The notes under the pieces are model-generated. The model ran no database searches. It had not been told where the DNA came from and worked only from the letters and a program-made list of their open reading frames with translations. Below, piece by piece: positions 24,376 through 35,218 of a stretch of DNA of 64,000 bases. Numbering within the stretch: position 1 is the first letter of the stretch; every line of letters begins with the position of its first letter. This DNA is from Hymenolepis diminuta (lineage: Eukaryota; Platyhelminthes; Cestoda; Cyclophyllidea; Hymenolepididae), in assembly GCA_900708905.1 (NCBI GenBank), contig CAADRB010000014.1, positions 264,814 through 328,813 on the forward strand, written 5' to 3'. Both the position numbers and the translations under genes were made by a program.

Positions 24376-27300
24376 ATGAGCATCAATATGTATGCTGTGT
24401 ATGATCAGTCTGTGGATAGTCGAATTTTCTTAAGCAAGCCTCATAAAATAAGTTCTCTGTGTTCATTTGAAAATCTGTTATTTCTGGGCACTTATGATGG
24501 GTAAGTTAAGCCCTCACTCATATCTACCCTTATGTTATATAACCACTTCTTTATCTCAACGGAAGTATCCTATTTATTCATATTTGTTGTTTGAATATTT
24601 CGTCTTAGGAAAAAGAATTTTTTCATTTTACTTCATACCTTATTTTCATTTTGTGTTATTTTCTTGTTTACCATTTTTTAGATATCTGCTTCAAGTTATA
24701 TATGATGAAATGGACGATGAAAAGACGTATTTTTCGTTCGGTGTCATTTTTGAGCGTCATATATCGGTAATAACTCTTTTATTCTCATAACCACCATAGG
24801 AAAGTATTATTGCTCGACTGCAAACATCTCGTTATGCTGAATTTGTTGCCGCCTTGTCCAATAACAAATTGCAGTTTTTAGATGCTGAAAAGTTAGAATC
24901 CTCGCCTCTACGTTCTTCATTGGACGGCGTTTCCACTTTTTCTATTAGAGACAGTGATCTTTCTTCTGAACGTCACTCTATTGTAAGATTTCACAAGTTC
25001 TTTGAATTTCACTTCATTGTAGCTTGCTGTTTGTACAATGAATCAGCATCTACAGGTCTACCGAGTTGTTAAAGCCAGAATGGATTTAGTAAACACCATT
25101 AATCTCTCCTCTATCGCTCTAGATGTGGCATGTTTTATTTCGACGTTTTTTTATTTAAAATTTTTACAGTTTTGTGTAGATAATTTTGCAGTCATCGCTT
25201 CGAGTAAAAAGTACATCGGAGTCGATCTCAAAACAAAGACCTCTCATGAGATTTTCGCCCGAACGGGAAGTCTCGATCGACCACTTATCGATTCTTTTTC
25301 TGAGGATGAATTTCTCTTGTCCGGTCCTGGTTCTTTGGGTATCTTTGTGAATAGTGTTGGACAGTCTAATCGGCCTCCTCTTACTCTCTCCACTAACCTC
25401 CTTGCTCTGTTTTCTCGCAAACAGTTGGTTTTCGCTGTGGATGATGAATTTCTAACAATACACAGCGCCTCCTTACAAAAGCAGGTTCAAACTCTAGTTG
25501 TTCAGAATGTGTGCGCTGCTTGTATGTCATTGGATAGGGATTTCATCTTTATGGCCACTTACAATCCAATCACAAATGCTTCTCAAATTCGCGTTGTTCA
25601 ACCAGAAACCTGGGATTTGGTGGCAAAACGTCTTATATTAGCCGGCTGTCTTGCTGATGTATCTAATCTCCTTAATGATCAATTCACCAAATTAGTCAAT
25701 CTTTGCAATGAAAGACCAGCTACTAGCGGTTATGCAAAGAAAATTTTCAATACAGTAAGATCTACATTCAAGTAGTTATTTCCTCTTTTCAGCGTTCGAA
25801 AAGAGTCTACACTTTGATGGGTCTCTACCTATTTGAGAATGGTCAGTTAGCGCATTCTCGGGAGTTCTTTGAGAAGTCTTCTTTAGATATTCGAGAGGTA
25901 AAATCCCTGTAATATTTCATCATTTTATTTTATTTTCAGTTATTGAATCGATATGTTGACTTGCTCCCGCGGGGATATGAGTACTCGGCTGATCCGTCTC
26001 TTCACATTACCACATCCCCGAAAGCTGTTTCTGAAAGTAGTCCTTCAATCACTGAGGATCAATCGCCACCCTGTAATATCTTCAATTTAGCCGAAACCAC
26101 AGGTGTTTCTGTCACCGAGTTTCGCAAATTCCTTCTCAATTTCCTTCTTGAAAATCGACGAGGAAGAATATTTACTCAGCACACTCAAGTGAGTTCGATT
26201 GCTTGCACACCCGACTTCTTAATATAGTTAAGAGTACTATCGTTTCCTTATTCTTATAAATATGGAAAATATCTGCCCCCTCCCCTTAAGTATGTTTTCG
26301 TTTTCGTAATACTTGCTTACATATTCAATGCGTAACTATACGCATTGATAACCGCATTTATCCATCCACCCTAATGTGAGGCGGATGATTGTTTTAGTAA
26401 TATGGTTAGATGTATTCAGCAATACCTTCATTAAAAGATTATATAGTCGGCGATGGGAGGTAGGCTTACGTGATTAATAAAAAAGACTGGATGTCTTTTG
26501 CTCTAATTGAACTTTTTCCTATCTTAACCTAGGTAGATGTCAGTGTACAAAACCAACCATTAATCTATTAAAGAATAATTCTTAGAAAAGAAAAGTGAAC
26601 TTTTCACAAGTTTACCACCCAAATTGTGAAGCTACTCATTGCCTTCTTCTTCTCTTCGGGTCTGAGTCAACTGTACGCTAGGAATATCTAGTGAGCACCT
26701 AGTCCATAGCAGTGGAAACTAAACTTTTTAGCATTATAACGGTGCCAAAATAATCTTACCTTTCAAAAGTATGCTAGTCTCCGGGTCTTCAATGTCTGTG
26801 ATTATTTATTTAACGACGCTTCGTACAAATCGTCGCCTTGGATTTCATGATTTAAACAAGTTATCCCCAGTGCAAACCTCTCTGACCTTCCTTACTACTG
26901 GCACTTCTACCAATTCTGGACACAAGAAACATCCTGTTTAAGAAATTCGCATTCTGCCACCTCCATTCCTATCATTGGTTATTTCAATCAATCAATCAAT
27001 CATAGTCCAAATCTCTTTACCTTTAAATAAACAACAATATATTACCATATGACAGTTTCTCATTCAGGAAATTACTAAAGAGCTTTCGTTTGTTCCTGGG
27101 TAGTGGGTATTTAAATAATTGTATTCCACTATAAGCAACAATAAAAAGCTTTGCAATCTTCATCGATTTATATATTTATTCGGTACTTATTAAATAAGCA
27201 ACATCGTTAACCTGAAATATCAAAGTCTATTCTGTTTTACTTTTTCTCCGTGTTTGATTTTTAACTATCCATCGTCATTGAATTGCTTCCGACTCCGTTG

Positions 27301-30300
27301 TCGCCCTTCTCTGCTTCATTATCGATTTCCGATACTGGTTTGATTGTGTCCATTATGCTAAGAAATTTACCACCACCAATTTTTTTGATTCGCCACTGTT
27401 GACTTGCAATTCTCTCAGGAGCTCTAAATGCAGTTCTTGACCTTTGGTTCACTCTTATTCCTAGCAGTTGCATCACCTTGTCAACCCCACTTATTGTAAC
27501 GGCTCTATGACCCCATAGAGATTGCGGCAGTTGAACTCCCTTATGCCAACCTTCAAGTTGTTCTCCGCTCTCCGATTCAGCCGTAATTTGACTCATAGGT
27601 TCTGTTTCATCTTCGGTGTCGGTTATAGGCATCCATATGGGTGAACTGGTGTTACTTCTTATAGAGATATCTTCGTGAAACTGCTGACGTTCTTGTCCTT
27701 CAATCCGACGTATACTTCCAATCCAGGGCTTCCAGGATTCCACACTTCCTGTATAGAATGTTTCTCCCCCACCACCAATACAGTAGATTTCATCTTCCAG
27801 GATACAAGTTGCAAAGTCGGCTCTTTCTGAAACTGGTGGCATAAGTTCCCATGTACCATCAGCTGGAGTTAGTCTCTCCACTGTACTACCATACCCCATA
27901 GTCATGAAACTTGTAGATGCTCTAACATTTGAATCTCCACCTCCACCTAAGACAAATAAGTGATTCTGGAAGGCCACGGCACTGGCAAAGTATCGGGGTT
28001 GTGACATTGGTTGGATAAGGGTCCATTGATTTGTTTCCGAGTTGTAACTTTCACAGCTATTTGTCAGGGATTCCATTCTACTCTCAGTATAACCTCCACA
28101 GACATAGATCAACGATCCCACAACGTCACCAGCTGCGGCTGCTCTAGGAATAATCATATTCGCCACTTCCAACCACCCAATCGGGTTTCCATTTTCTAAC
28201 GGGAGTGCTTCTACACTGTCTAGCACTGTTCGGTTATTATCCCCTCCAATTGCATAGAGAGTCTTGTTGCGGAAGTTTACTAGCACAAAATCTCTTCGAA
28301 TATCATGCATTGGGGCACATCCTTTCCATCCACTTTTACTAGATTTAATTTCATACCGAAGAACTTCTTGTGTTGCTTGTCCACCCCTGCTTTCTCCGCC
28401 TGCTATGTAGATCACTTCATTGTTGATATTTGCAATGGCAAAACTCATGAGAGGGTGGGGCAGAAGGAGGTTTGATCGAGAGTCCGTGTCGTAGGTCTTC
28501 CACACCTTTTGACGGGCATCAAATACTCTGACGCGTCTTGAAGGTTGGTCTCCTTCCCAGCCACCAAATACGACTATAGCCTCATGCGGTATTCTATAAC
28601 TCTCTTTAAGCGGGTTGTATTCACTCTGGTCTGATTGGATGGACAATGAGCGAAGGTTCCTCGTTTCTCGGATTAGTTTTCGTCTTTGGTGATTCAGTCT
28701 GAAGACACACTGACTTCTAGATTCATCACTCTTTGTCTGCATTCCTGGGAGTTGCAAAAGACGGTCGATTTCTCGCACTTCTAATAGTTCAAAACGAACA
28801 CAGTTTTGAATCAAACGAGGGACCACTTGCGGCAAGAATTTTCTAACATGAGGATGGTTGTTTGACTGCTGAGCCTGGATCCACTTTTCAATCATGTTTA
28901 TAACTTCGATTTCCGAGCGGGCATTCAGTTTATTAGATGCTAGAATGAGTTCCATTTCGGCGCAGTTGAAATTTTTAAGTTTTTCTGATAGGATTTCGGG
29001 AGAAAATTTGCGGAATTTCTCCTGCATAAAGTCAATTAATATTTGTCCAGCTTTTTTATCAACCTGATATACGATTCTCGTTTTTGGCTGTTTAGAAGAG
29101 GTGATAATGGATGTCCAGTGGTCCCAACAGCTGTCAATGTTCAAACTTTCTTTTAAAAACTGAATACATTGTTGATGAAGATTTTCAATTCCATAAGTAC
29201 TAGCTACTCGTAATCCACATGTAAGACAACATTCAGCCATTTTTGGAGTTAAACGTAATTGACTAGTGCTTAGAAGAACCAAGTTCGATTCCTCCCCACG
29301 TCTTTTCGCTGGTGGTGTTGCTACTCTGTCACATTCTATTTTGGTCGATATCTTGCACTGACCAATATGACAGTAGTGGATAGCTAGTGCCAGGTCATCA
29401 ATATCTCTTCCGCGAAAACATTCAATTAACATATGTGGAGGTTCATTGGTTGCATATTGATTATGTTGATGTTTATTCATCTCATCAAGTTCTTTAATCA
29501 ATCGTCGAAACGTAGTGCTTTGTGTTGCTAGTTTGTAGGCATTAACAAGCAGTTTTTGGCCGCCTGAAGTTAATCCCAGCTGTCTATTCAGAGCCCATTG
29601 CATTGCATAACCTGAAAGAAGGTTTGTTGGCAAGGTTGAATGTTCTTTCCATCTTATTTTATTTTCACTTATATTCGGAGAAGGAAAAGTCTGATCTATG
29701 CTTCCCATACTACTGTTGCTGTTGTTCCCTTCCATTAAACAGCTGGCTTGCTAAATATTATCGATTTTTCACAGCTGACTAATTAAATACCCGTGCTGTT
29801 CAGTTTGTAGAGACAGCAATACTAAAATTATGCGTTCAGCTTTCGGAAGACAGTGAAAATATTTGCTGTGAGGGTTATGAGACCTGGAGTGAGCTAGTGG
29901 AATCCCTTTCGAGTGTGAATTTTGAAGATTTACAACTCTTTTTGGATGAACATTGTGCTTACCATGTTAAAGCTCTGCTCTGCAGATGGAACTGTGATGT
30001 TGAGGAAGCACTTGAAATTTGGAAGAGGTAAGGAGTCGAATTTGTTTTTAAATTTGTGCCTTTTGTCCTACAATTTGTAACCAATTTCTTTGTCGTTTCA
30101 GTTTAGCTCTTGGGGTTCTTATCGATAGGCAATTTCCGGGTTCAGAGTATTATATTGACGCTCTCTTAACGTAAGTTGGTTTATTCTTCTATATTGGCAG
30201 TTTATTCATAGGAAATATCTCATTTAAATTCGCTAGCATGCTACTAACGTACTTATTAGTAGTTGATCTGAAAATGTATTAGGAAGTAAAAGGCGTTAAA

Positions 30301-33300
30301 AATTCGGATTTTGCACCATAGATTTAACGTCGGGCGTCTTCGAAAGGAAAATATTTTTCTCAATGAACGACTTTTCTAAATGCAATTATCAGTCCCAGTT
30401 GTAAAGTTAACGCTGTTGACAAATTTAATTTAAACAGAGCACGGTAATAATGAAATATTTTATGATTTCTACTGAGGGTAAATAAAATGAGATAGTATTA
30501 ATTAAATGAATAAGAGCAGGTATAATCTTGTCCTTTTATCATTACATGAAGATATGATTTTATTAAAAAGGATTCTAGGAGAGCAAAGCAATGCTTTGTC
30601 GCGCGTATCGGAAGGGAAATCGCGATAGCAAGTCTCGGTATGACGAAATCAACCATCGTTTGTTGATTGGTTCGTTATACGACCGATCGCATCTTTTCAT
30701 ATTGAACTTGGAATTCTAATAATCATCAATGATTAATTAAATCTCCGACCAATCATAATCTGAACGAATCCAATTCCATATATAAAATAGTTTCTAAATT
30801 AAGTCAATAAATATCTGGCTACTAGACCAATCTTATCTGATTGAAGTTCTGTCTTCTCTATGCATCTATGAGCTAAGCCTTCCTTGAATTACCAGTCTTC
30901 TTTCTACTGAATCTGAGAGATGGAAGCTAGCAATATTACCATTGCAGCCTGGATTACTCCGTGGGTATGTACTCTCACCTCACTCCTAGTCTTCAAGGTT
31001 TATCGAGGATACATAGCAATGCGTTCTTTTATATTGCACTAATTTACTGATCAATTTCTCTTCTTTCTAGGGCTCTCACTTTACCTGCAGCATTCCGCAA
31101 ACACAGCATTTCTGCCACAACCAAAGCTGTGTCCACTATGCCACTTGGGACTCTTGTAGGTTGTACAGTCTATGCAGAGCTCGTTGCTCGACACTTAGAA
31201 GGTCTTCTTGCCTCTGCGAAGAGCCTTCCATTAGCAGATACACTGGTTTGTCGTCTTGCTTCCATCACTTCATGGAATAATGCTAGTAGTTCCACCCATC
31301 CAACTACTGCTGTTTCGTCTACAAATGGCAAGTTTGTGCTGTCGACTGATGCCTTGCTCAAACGTCTTCATCCAAAACATCCTGATATGGCTGAGAATTA
31401 TCTCTGGTTGAGAATTTTTAAGGCGGGTGATAAGGTGAGCTTAAGCTAATGTAACACTTTGTGAACTACGTACAAGGGTCTAGAATACCTCATCACAAAC
31501 ATGTGCAATACTATATATTAGATCACTTCTTAGTATACTTTCAATTACCAATGTGTAAATAGACAAAAGAGATATACTAAGACGGCGTCAGTCATACTTA
31601 AGTTACCGTGTTTCAAAGAGGATGTATCATGTCGCCAGACAAAGTGTACTTGAATGCTACATTTAACTCTTTATAATAGGCAAAATCTTTAACTAAAGAA
31701 GAAAGTGGCAAGACCAACCATCTTAGTTAAACTTTTACCAATAAGCACTGGAGATTGTGGATAAGAATTTGATCAGCAATCTGGGGGACGAATTATGATA
31801 TATGAATTCTGGAACGTGGAGAAGTGAACTGTCTATTAAGTGAATATTCTATAATCAGAATCCGAAAGTCAAATGGAGTAACTTTTTTGACGCTCTCTCA
31901 CCGATCTCCTCCTTTATTCCCTATTAAATTTTGCATTCCTCCAATGACAAATTGTAATTCTTTCTGTTTTGCTGTAGGTTATTGTAATGCTTTGAACTAT
32001 TTTTATGCCCACTATTTATGTCAGATTTTGCTTTATTTCTAGGAGTCATCTCATCATACCCTTTTGGCGGAGCTACAGTTGCAGCTTCTGCTGAAGTACG
32101 CAGAATCAAAAGACGGGGAAAAACTTTTTAGGCAAAGGTAGGCTTTGATTTAATTATGGAAAACAGTGTGAAAGTTAGAGTTCAATCACATCCAATGGCC
32201 AAGGGCACTGATCGACATGATATGAATTTCTCATCAGAACGGGAATACCTTCCATCTACCCAAGTTAAATGCAGACAGCACTTCTCCTTATGGGTTTGGA
32301 AAGTTTTACGTGGATGTGCTTGCTGTTCTACTTGCTACAAAAAATAATTTCTGTATTGGCAATTAGATGCTATTTACAAAAGGAGTCGTCTATATAGATA
32401 TTCTCCCTCTGGTTTTAAGAAAAGGAGAGTATTTTCAGTACTCGTTTCGGAAAGTGGTGGGAATATTTGTAGCCTTTCTGATGAAAAACTCCCTCTCATT
32501 ATTTCTACGGTTGTTTATCCTGCTAACTGATATGTTTCGAACCTGATCGTATTTTGACCGCTGTGAAAGGGCTTGTTTTATAACGTGTAATCCGATAACT
32601 GTTTAAGTACTCATAATTTATGCCTCCACCGTGTTCAACGTGTAAGTCGGTCACCGGGAGCAATCGTTAAGCTAATATTACGAATCAATTTTCCACCTTT
32701 CTTCGCGTTTTGAACAGTCTAAACTCTCCCTAACTTTTCTTAGACTCCGTTTTCGGTACACTCTTTCTCACCTGGAAGACTGCCAAACAGAGAAGCTCCT
32801 AGCATCTCTAAAATCATCTTCTTCAGCTGATCTCTTCACAGAAGAATATGTCACACTTTTAGGCAAAGTGAGTTCAGTCTACTTATGTACAATTAAGTAG
32901 TTTATCGATGAAACCAGTTGACTTGTTTATTCTTTTGTTCTCCCCAGTTAAATAAATACGATGAAGCGCTGAGGGCTCTGGTCCTTAGAGAGAAGAATCT
33001 TGGAGCTGCTCTGAGGTTTTGTGCTTGGTGTACGAACATTGAGCTGCACCAAAGGCTGACCGAACATAGCACCCTTTGGAATCACCAAGAAATTGATGAA
33101 CCAGTGGCTAGATCCCGCCATATGAAAATTCCAAAATCAAATGCCTATACTGTACTCCTAAAGCTCCTACTTACGAGGTTTGTTCAGTTATGTATGAATG
33201 CAGATAGATTTGATTCTTAGCGACTTATTTTGAGTATAATTTCTTGTAGTAACGACCCTTCACTACTAGAACAATCAAAGAAATTGCTGGAAATGGAAAT

Positions 33301-34455
33301 CCCCTTCCTTGATTTTGTAGAAGTAAGTGTTACCATTCGTCAACAATGTCCGATTCACTATCCTAAAGCCGAATGTGGAAAGCTTCCAGGTCCTCAAAAC
33401 ACTTGATTTGGGTTAGGACAACCCATTCCCGATCTCCGTTTATAGGAAACCGTGCATTCTATCATCCTGCTTTAACCAACGCGGTTAGTCATTCACGTCG
33501 AAGGAAGTGTGGCTTCTGGCTCTATAGACGTGCACGTTGCCCCATGCGCCAAGGTGTACATTAGAAAGAAAACTTCCCAAACCCATTACATGAAGTTTCA
33601 CGACACTTGATCTGAGTAGAGAAGTAGTCCGGAGTCGCTCTTACAAGAAACCCATTATTCCGAATCTTTTGTTCGCTAGAATTGGCCGGGGCGGTTGGTC
33701 ACCTACACTACTGGATAGGCACTGACTTTGTGACCCCTAACTTCGGATGCGTGCACGTTGATCACTGTGTCACAAGCCCACATTGAAATGAAATATTTTC
33801 CATCATTCATATTCAGAACAAGACAAAGAAGTAAAGGAACTTACATTAAACCGGCTTTTTGGTAGCCTACAACAAGGGTAATTTCGAACCTAATAAGTTT
33901 AGAACTTGGAAATTCTGACATGTTAGGAACAGCCAAACAGACTAATCAATCCAAAAACCAATTATATTTACAACTTTTGCTCTTGAACAAGAAAAAATCA
34001 GTGGTACTGGAGTGTCGTTTTTTCGACTGAATTGAACACTCTTTTTTCTCCCCACGTTTATTTACGACACAAATGCATGGTATTAACTAGGTAGTATTTG
34101 CTGGCGAACATTTATTTTGTTTATATAGATCCTCAAAGTCCTTCCAGATGACTGGGAAATCGATCCAGCGGTGTCTGCTTTCCTTGCTAATGCAATGAAG
34201 GCAACTCTGATCCGAGAGTCCAAATCTAACATAGAGCTGGGACTTACTACACAAATAGCATCGGCGTCCAGAATTGAAGCCGCTGTCTCCACCTCACACG
34301 GACTTCCAGTCACCGACGCGTCGAAATGCCTCCAATGCCACCTACCTCTCAACGCCTATGGTGATCTACGACCATTCGCTTGGATACTCAATCAAGAATA
34401 CTCCCCAACCAGTGTCATGCATCTACACTGTCTTCAGTCGGACAGTGTTCTGTGA
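24376..34455 (+). CDS. TGFBRAP1: VPS3/TGFBRAP1 orthologue, CORVET subunit
   Basis: This is the Vps3/TGFBRAP1 subunit of the CORVET tether, which acts with Rab5 on early endosomes. Fifteen exons join in frame to 979 residues (vertebrate about 860): 24,376-24,500; 24,682-24,766; 24,800-24,982; 25,023-25,124; 25,170-25,754; 25,793-25,897; 25,940-26,188; 29,804-30,027; 30,102-30,170; 31,071-31,434; 32,043-32,137; 32,744-32,867; 32,948-33,177; 33,250-33,322; 34,129-34,455. The N-terminus (MSINMYAV, LLFLGTYDG) and the block FLLSGPGSLGIF..VDDEFLTIHS match the family's citron-homology propeller. Helical repeats follow (LYLFENGQLAHSREFF; FVETAILKLC). The last exon has LKVLPDDWEI and a CLQC...HLHC zinc-type end, as in TGFBRAP1. 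The 45-nt intron 25,125-25,169 lacks stops in frame and could be retained. Intron 26,189-29,803 hosts a Kelch gene on the other strand. Confidence 0.93.
26900..27005 (-). repeat. SINE-like repeat fragment in VPS3 intron
   Basis: AAGAAATTCGCATTCTGCCAC followed by ATCATTGGTTATTTCAATCA matches the body of the 45-kb SINE copy (GAAACTCACATTCTACCAC, ACCAATATCAAT). The head region is missing. It ends in a short CAAT/ATCA tandem run. Confidence 0.45.
27175..27180 (-). terminator. AATAAA poly(A) signal of the nested Kelch gene
   Basis: TTTATT on the plus strand reads AATAAA on the minus strand, about 80 nt downstream of the Kelch gene stop codon. The position is right for a poly(A) signal, and it lies within the VPS3 intron. 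Confidence 0.5.
27261..29735 (-). CDS. BTB-BACK-Kelch (KLHL-type) protein, intronless, nested in VPS3 intron
   Basis: One open frame of 824 codons on the minus strand, with no introns although neighbouring genes have many. Residues about 45-200 form a divergent, expanded BTB/POZ domain (QKLLVNAYKLATQSTTFRRL fits the BTB helix). Residues about 225-330 fit a BACK domain (EKLKNFNCAEMELILASNKL). Six Kelch blades follow, with Gly-Gly pairs near residues 391, 446, 497, 547, 598 and 654 (VVFGGW, YIAGGE, YAIGGD, YVCGGY, FVLGGG, YCIGGG). A tail of about 140 residues is acidic and Ser-rich. KLHL proteins are usually CUL3 ubiquitin-ligase adaptors; whether this BTB still binds cullin is unclear, as it is degenerate. 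The ATG lies 68 nt from VPS3 exon 8. The absence of introns fits a retrocopy or old single-exon gene. Confidence 0.93.
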   Translation of the reverse strand: MEGNNSNSSMGSIDQTFPSPNISENKIRWKEHSTLPTNLLSGYAMQWALNRQLGLTSGGQKLLVNAYKLATQSTTFRRLIKELDEMNKHQHNQYATNEPPHMLIECFRGRDIDDLALAIHYCHIGQCKISTKIECDRVATPPAKRRGEESNLVLLSTSQLRLTPKMAECCLTCGLRVASTYGIENLHQQCIQFLKESLNIDSCWDHWTSIITSSKQPKTRIVYQVDKKAGQILIDFMQEKFRKFSPEILSEKLKNFNCAEMELILASNKLNARSEIEVINMIEKWIQAQQSNNHPHVRKFLPQVVPRLIQNCVRFELLEVREIDRLLQLPGMQTKSDESRSQCVFRLNHQRRKLIRETRNLRSLSIQSDQSEYNPLKESYRIPHEAIVVFGGWEGDQPSRRVRVFDARQKVWKTYDTDSRSNLLLPHPLMSFAIANINNEVIYIAGGESRGGQATQEVLRYEIKSSKSGWKGCAPMHDIRRDFVLVNFRNKTLYAIGGDNNRTVLDSVEALPLENGNPIGWLEVANMIIPRAAAAGDVVGSLIYVCGGYTESRMESLTNSCESYNSETNQWTLIQPMSQPRYFASAVAFQNHLFVLGGGGDSNVRASTSFMTMGYGSTVERLTPADGTWELMPPVSERADFATCILEDEIYCIGGGGETFYTGSVESWKPWIGSIRRIEGQERQQFHEDISIRSNTSSPIWMPITDTEDETEPMSQITAESESGEQLEGWHKGVQLPQSLWGHRAVTISGVDKVMQLLGIRVNQRSRTAFRAPERIASQQWRIKKIGGGKFLSIMDTIKPVSEIDNEAEKGDNGVGSNSMTMDS
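29736..29803 (-). promoter_or_regulatory. 5' flank of Kelch gene with two CAGCTG E-box palindromes
   Basis: The 68 bp between the Kelch ATG and VPS3 exon 8 contain CAGCTG at 29,740-29,745 and 29,772-29,777, plus the VPS3 polypyrimidine tract and acceptor. The Kelch promoter or 5' UTR must overlap this acceptor or the VPS3 exon itself. CAGCTG is a bHLH-type site and occurs by chance, so function is only suggested. Confidence 0.3.
31733..31960 (+). repeat. dispersed repeat, family 2, in VPS3 intron 10
   Basis: It aligns with 42,430-42,700 and 60,615-60,940. Shared blocks: GAATTTG.TCAG..ATC, GTGAACTGTC/GTGAACTGCC, AATCCGAAAGTCAAATGGAGT (AATCCGAAAATCCAATGGAGT at 42.6 kb), then a CTCTTT/CTCTCTC tract. 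The orientation matches the host gene. Confidence 0.6.
32150..32320 (+). repeat. SINE-like repeat in VPS3 intron 11
   Basis: TGAATTTCTCATCAGAACGG, ATACCTTCC, CAAGTTAAATG and CTTATGGGTTTGGAAAG match the 3' body of the 45-kb SINE copy (GAGTTTCTCGCAAGAGCGG, ATACCTTCT, CAAGTCAAGTGG, CTTATGGGCTTGGAAA). The upstream GAGTTCAATCACATCCA corresponds to the B-box region. Confidence 0.6.
33365..33560 (-). repeat. SINE-like repeat in VPS3 intron 14 (first of two)
   Basis: It reads in minus orientation: the body (AAACCGTGCATTCTATCAT) is followed rightward by the head (TATAGACGTGCACGTTGCCC). The head carries the family's GTGCACGTCTA motif on the minus strand. Confidence 0.6.
33575..33790 (-). repeat. SINE-like repeat in VPS3 intron 14 (second of two)
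   Basis: Same orientation as the preceding copy. The landmarks in order are CACTTGATCTGAGTAGAGAAG, GTCGCTCTTACAAGAAACCCA, GATAGGCACTGACTTTGTGAC and GCGTGCACGTTGATCACTG. Together the pair fills most of the 806-nt intron. Confidence 0.65.
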
Positions 34456-34541
34456 TTTGACTCCAATTATTATTACTTTTACTATCGTTGTTTCATTTAA
34501 AAATATATACTTTTGGTTTCTTGAAAGTGCTTAATTTTGCG

Positions 34542-34547
34542 TTTATT
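34542..34547 (-). terminator. AATAAA overlapping the DUSP19 stop codon
   Basis: On the minus strand the end reads CAATAAAC, in which TAA is the stop codon of the phosphatase gene and also lies within AATAAA. If used, the 3' UTR would be very short and would stay clear of the convergent VPS3 gene, whose stop is 88 nt away. Confidence 0.4.
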
Positions 34548-35218
34548 GACCATTCATAAGAGCATGCGAGGTAAGATTACGAAGTTGGACTTTAAAGTTG
34601 AGACTCGGTGAAATGTTCCGAGCGTCGTTAAGGCGTTCATAAGCTAAATCGTAAGGCAAATGGTGAAGTTTGATAAGGCAGCCCATAAGGACAGAAGGAG
34701 CTCGGGAAACACCGGCGTTGCAGTGAATAAAAACGCGACCATGTGCAGGTTCGACTCTTTGCCTAATGAAATCGCAACAGGAATCAATAATTGGAGTTAG
34801 ATCCGATTGTAGGTCATCATACAAAACACAAGACAAATATTCAAAGTGATCAGGAAATTTGTTTGGGAAGATGTTACTTATCAGATTGACAATGTGGGTT
34901 ATTCCTTTTGATTGAAGGACACTTAATTCATCAGCAGCATCTTGCGAACCTAGAAAGGTTTCAATCACTTGTTACTGAAATCATCTTACCGAAACAATAA
35001 GTAGAATCTCCGACAAAAACTTCGCCAATCTGTAGATCGGGATCATTATTAACAATAAATCCATATTGTGATATTTCATTGGTTGGATCGGTTGTCGTTG
35101 TTATTACGTTACCATTACGATCAGTCAATAACACTCGGCCGTCTGATGTACGAACTTGGACGGGCGTAGGTCTTAAACGAATTCGGTCAAAAACAGAAAT
35201 AGCATTATTTAGATCCAT
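34543..35218 (-). CDS. DUSP19: dual-specificity phosphatase, DUSP19-like
   Basis: Two exons (35,218-34,990 and 34,949-34,543) with a 40-nt intron join to 211 residues, close to vertebrate DUSP19 (217). The enzyme class removes phosphate from Ser/Thr and Tyr; DUSP19 is a JNK-pathway regulator in mammals. The signature HCNAGVSRAPS has the nucleophile at about Cys153; Asp121/122 in LYDDLQSD fits the general acid. The N-terminal extension before the catalytic domain (VQVRTSDGRVLLTD, then DPDLQIGEVFVGDS and GSQDAADEL across the splice) follows the DUSP19 order. The chosen ATG is directly preceded by an acceptor-like TTCTTTTAGTTCGCAG, so the 5' end may be a cis-spliced UTR or spliced-leader site. 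It converges with VPS3. Confidence 0.88.
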
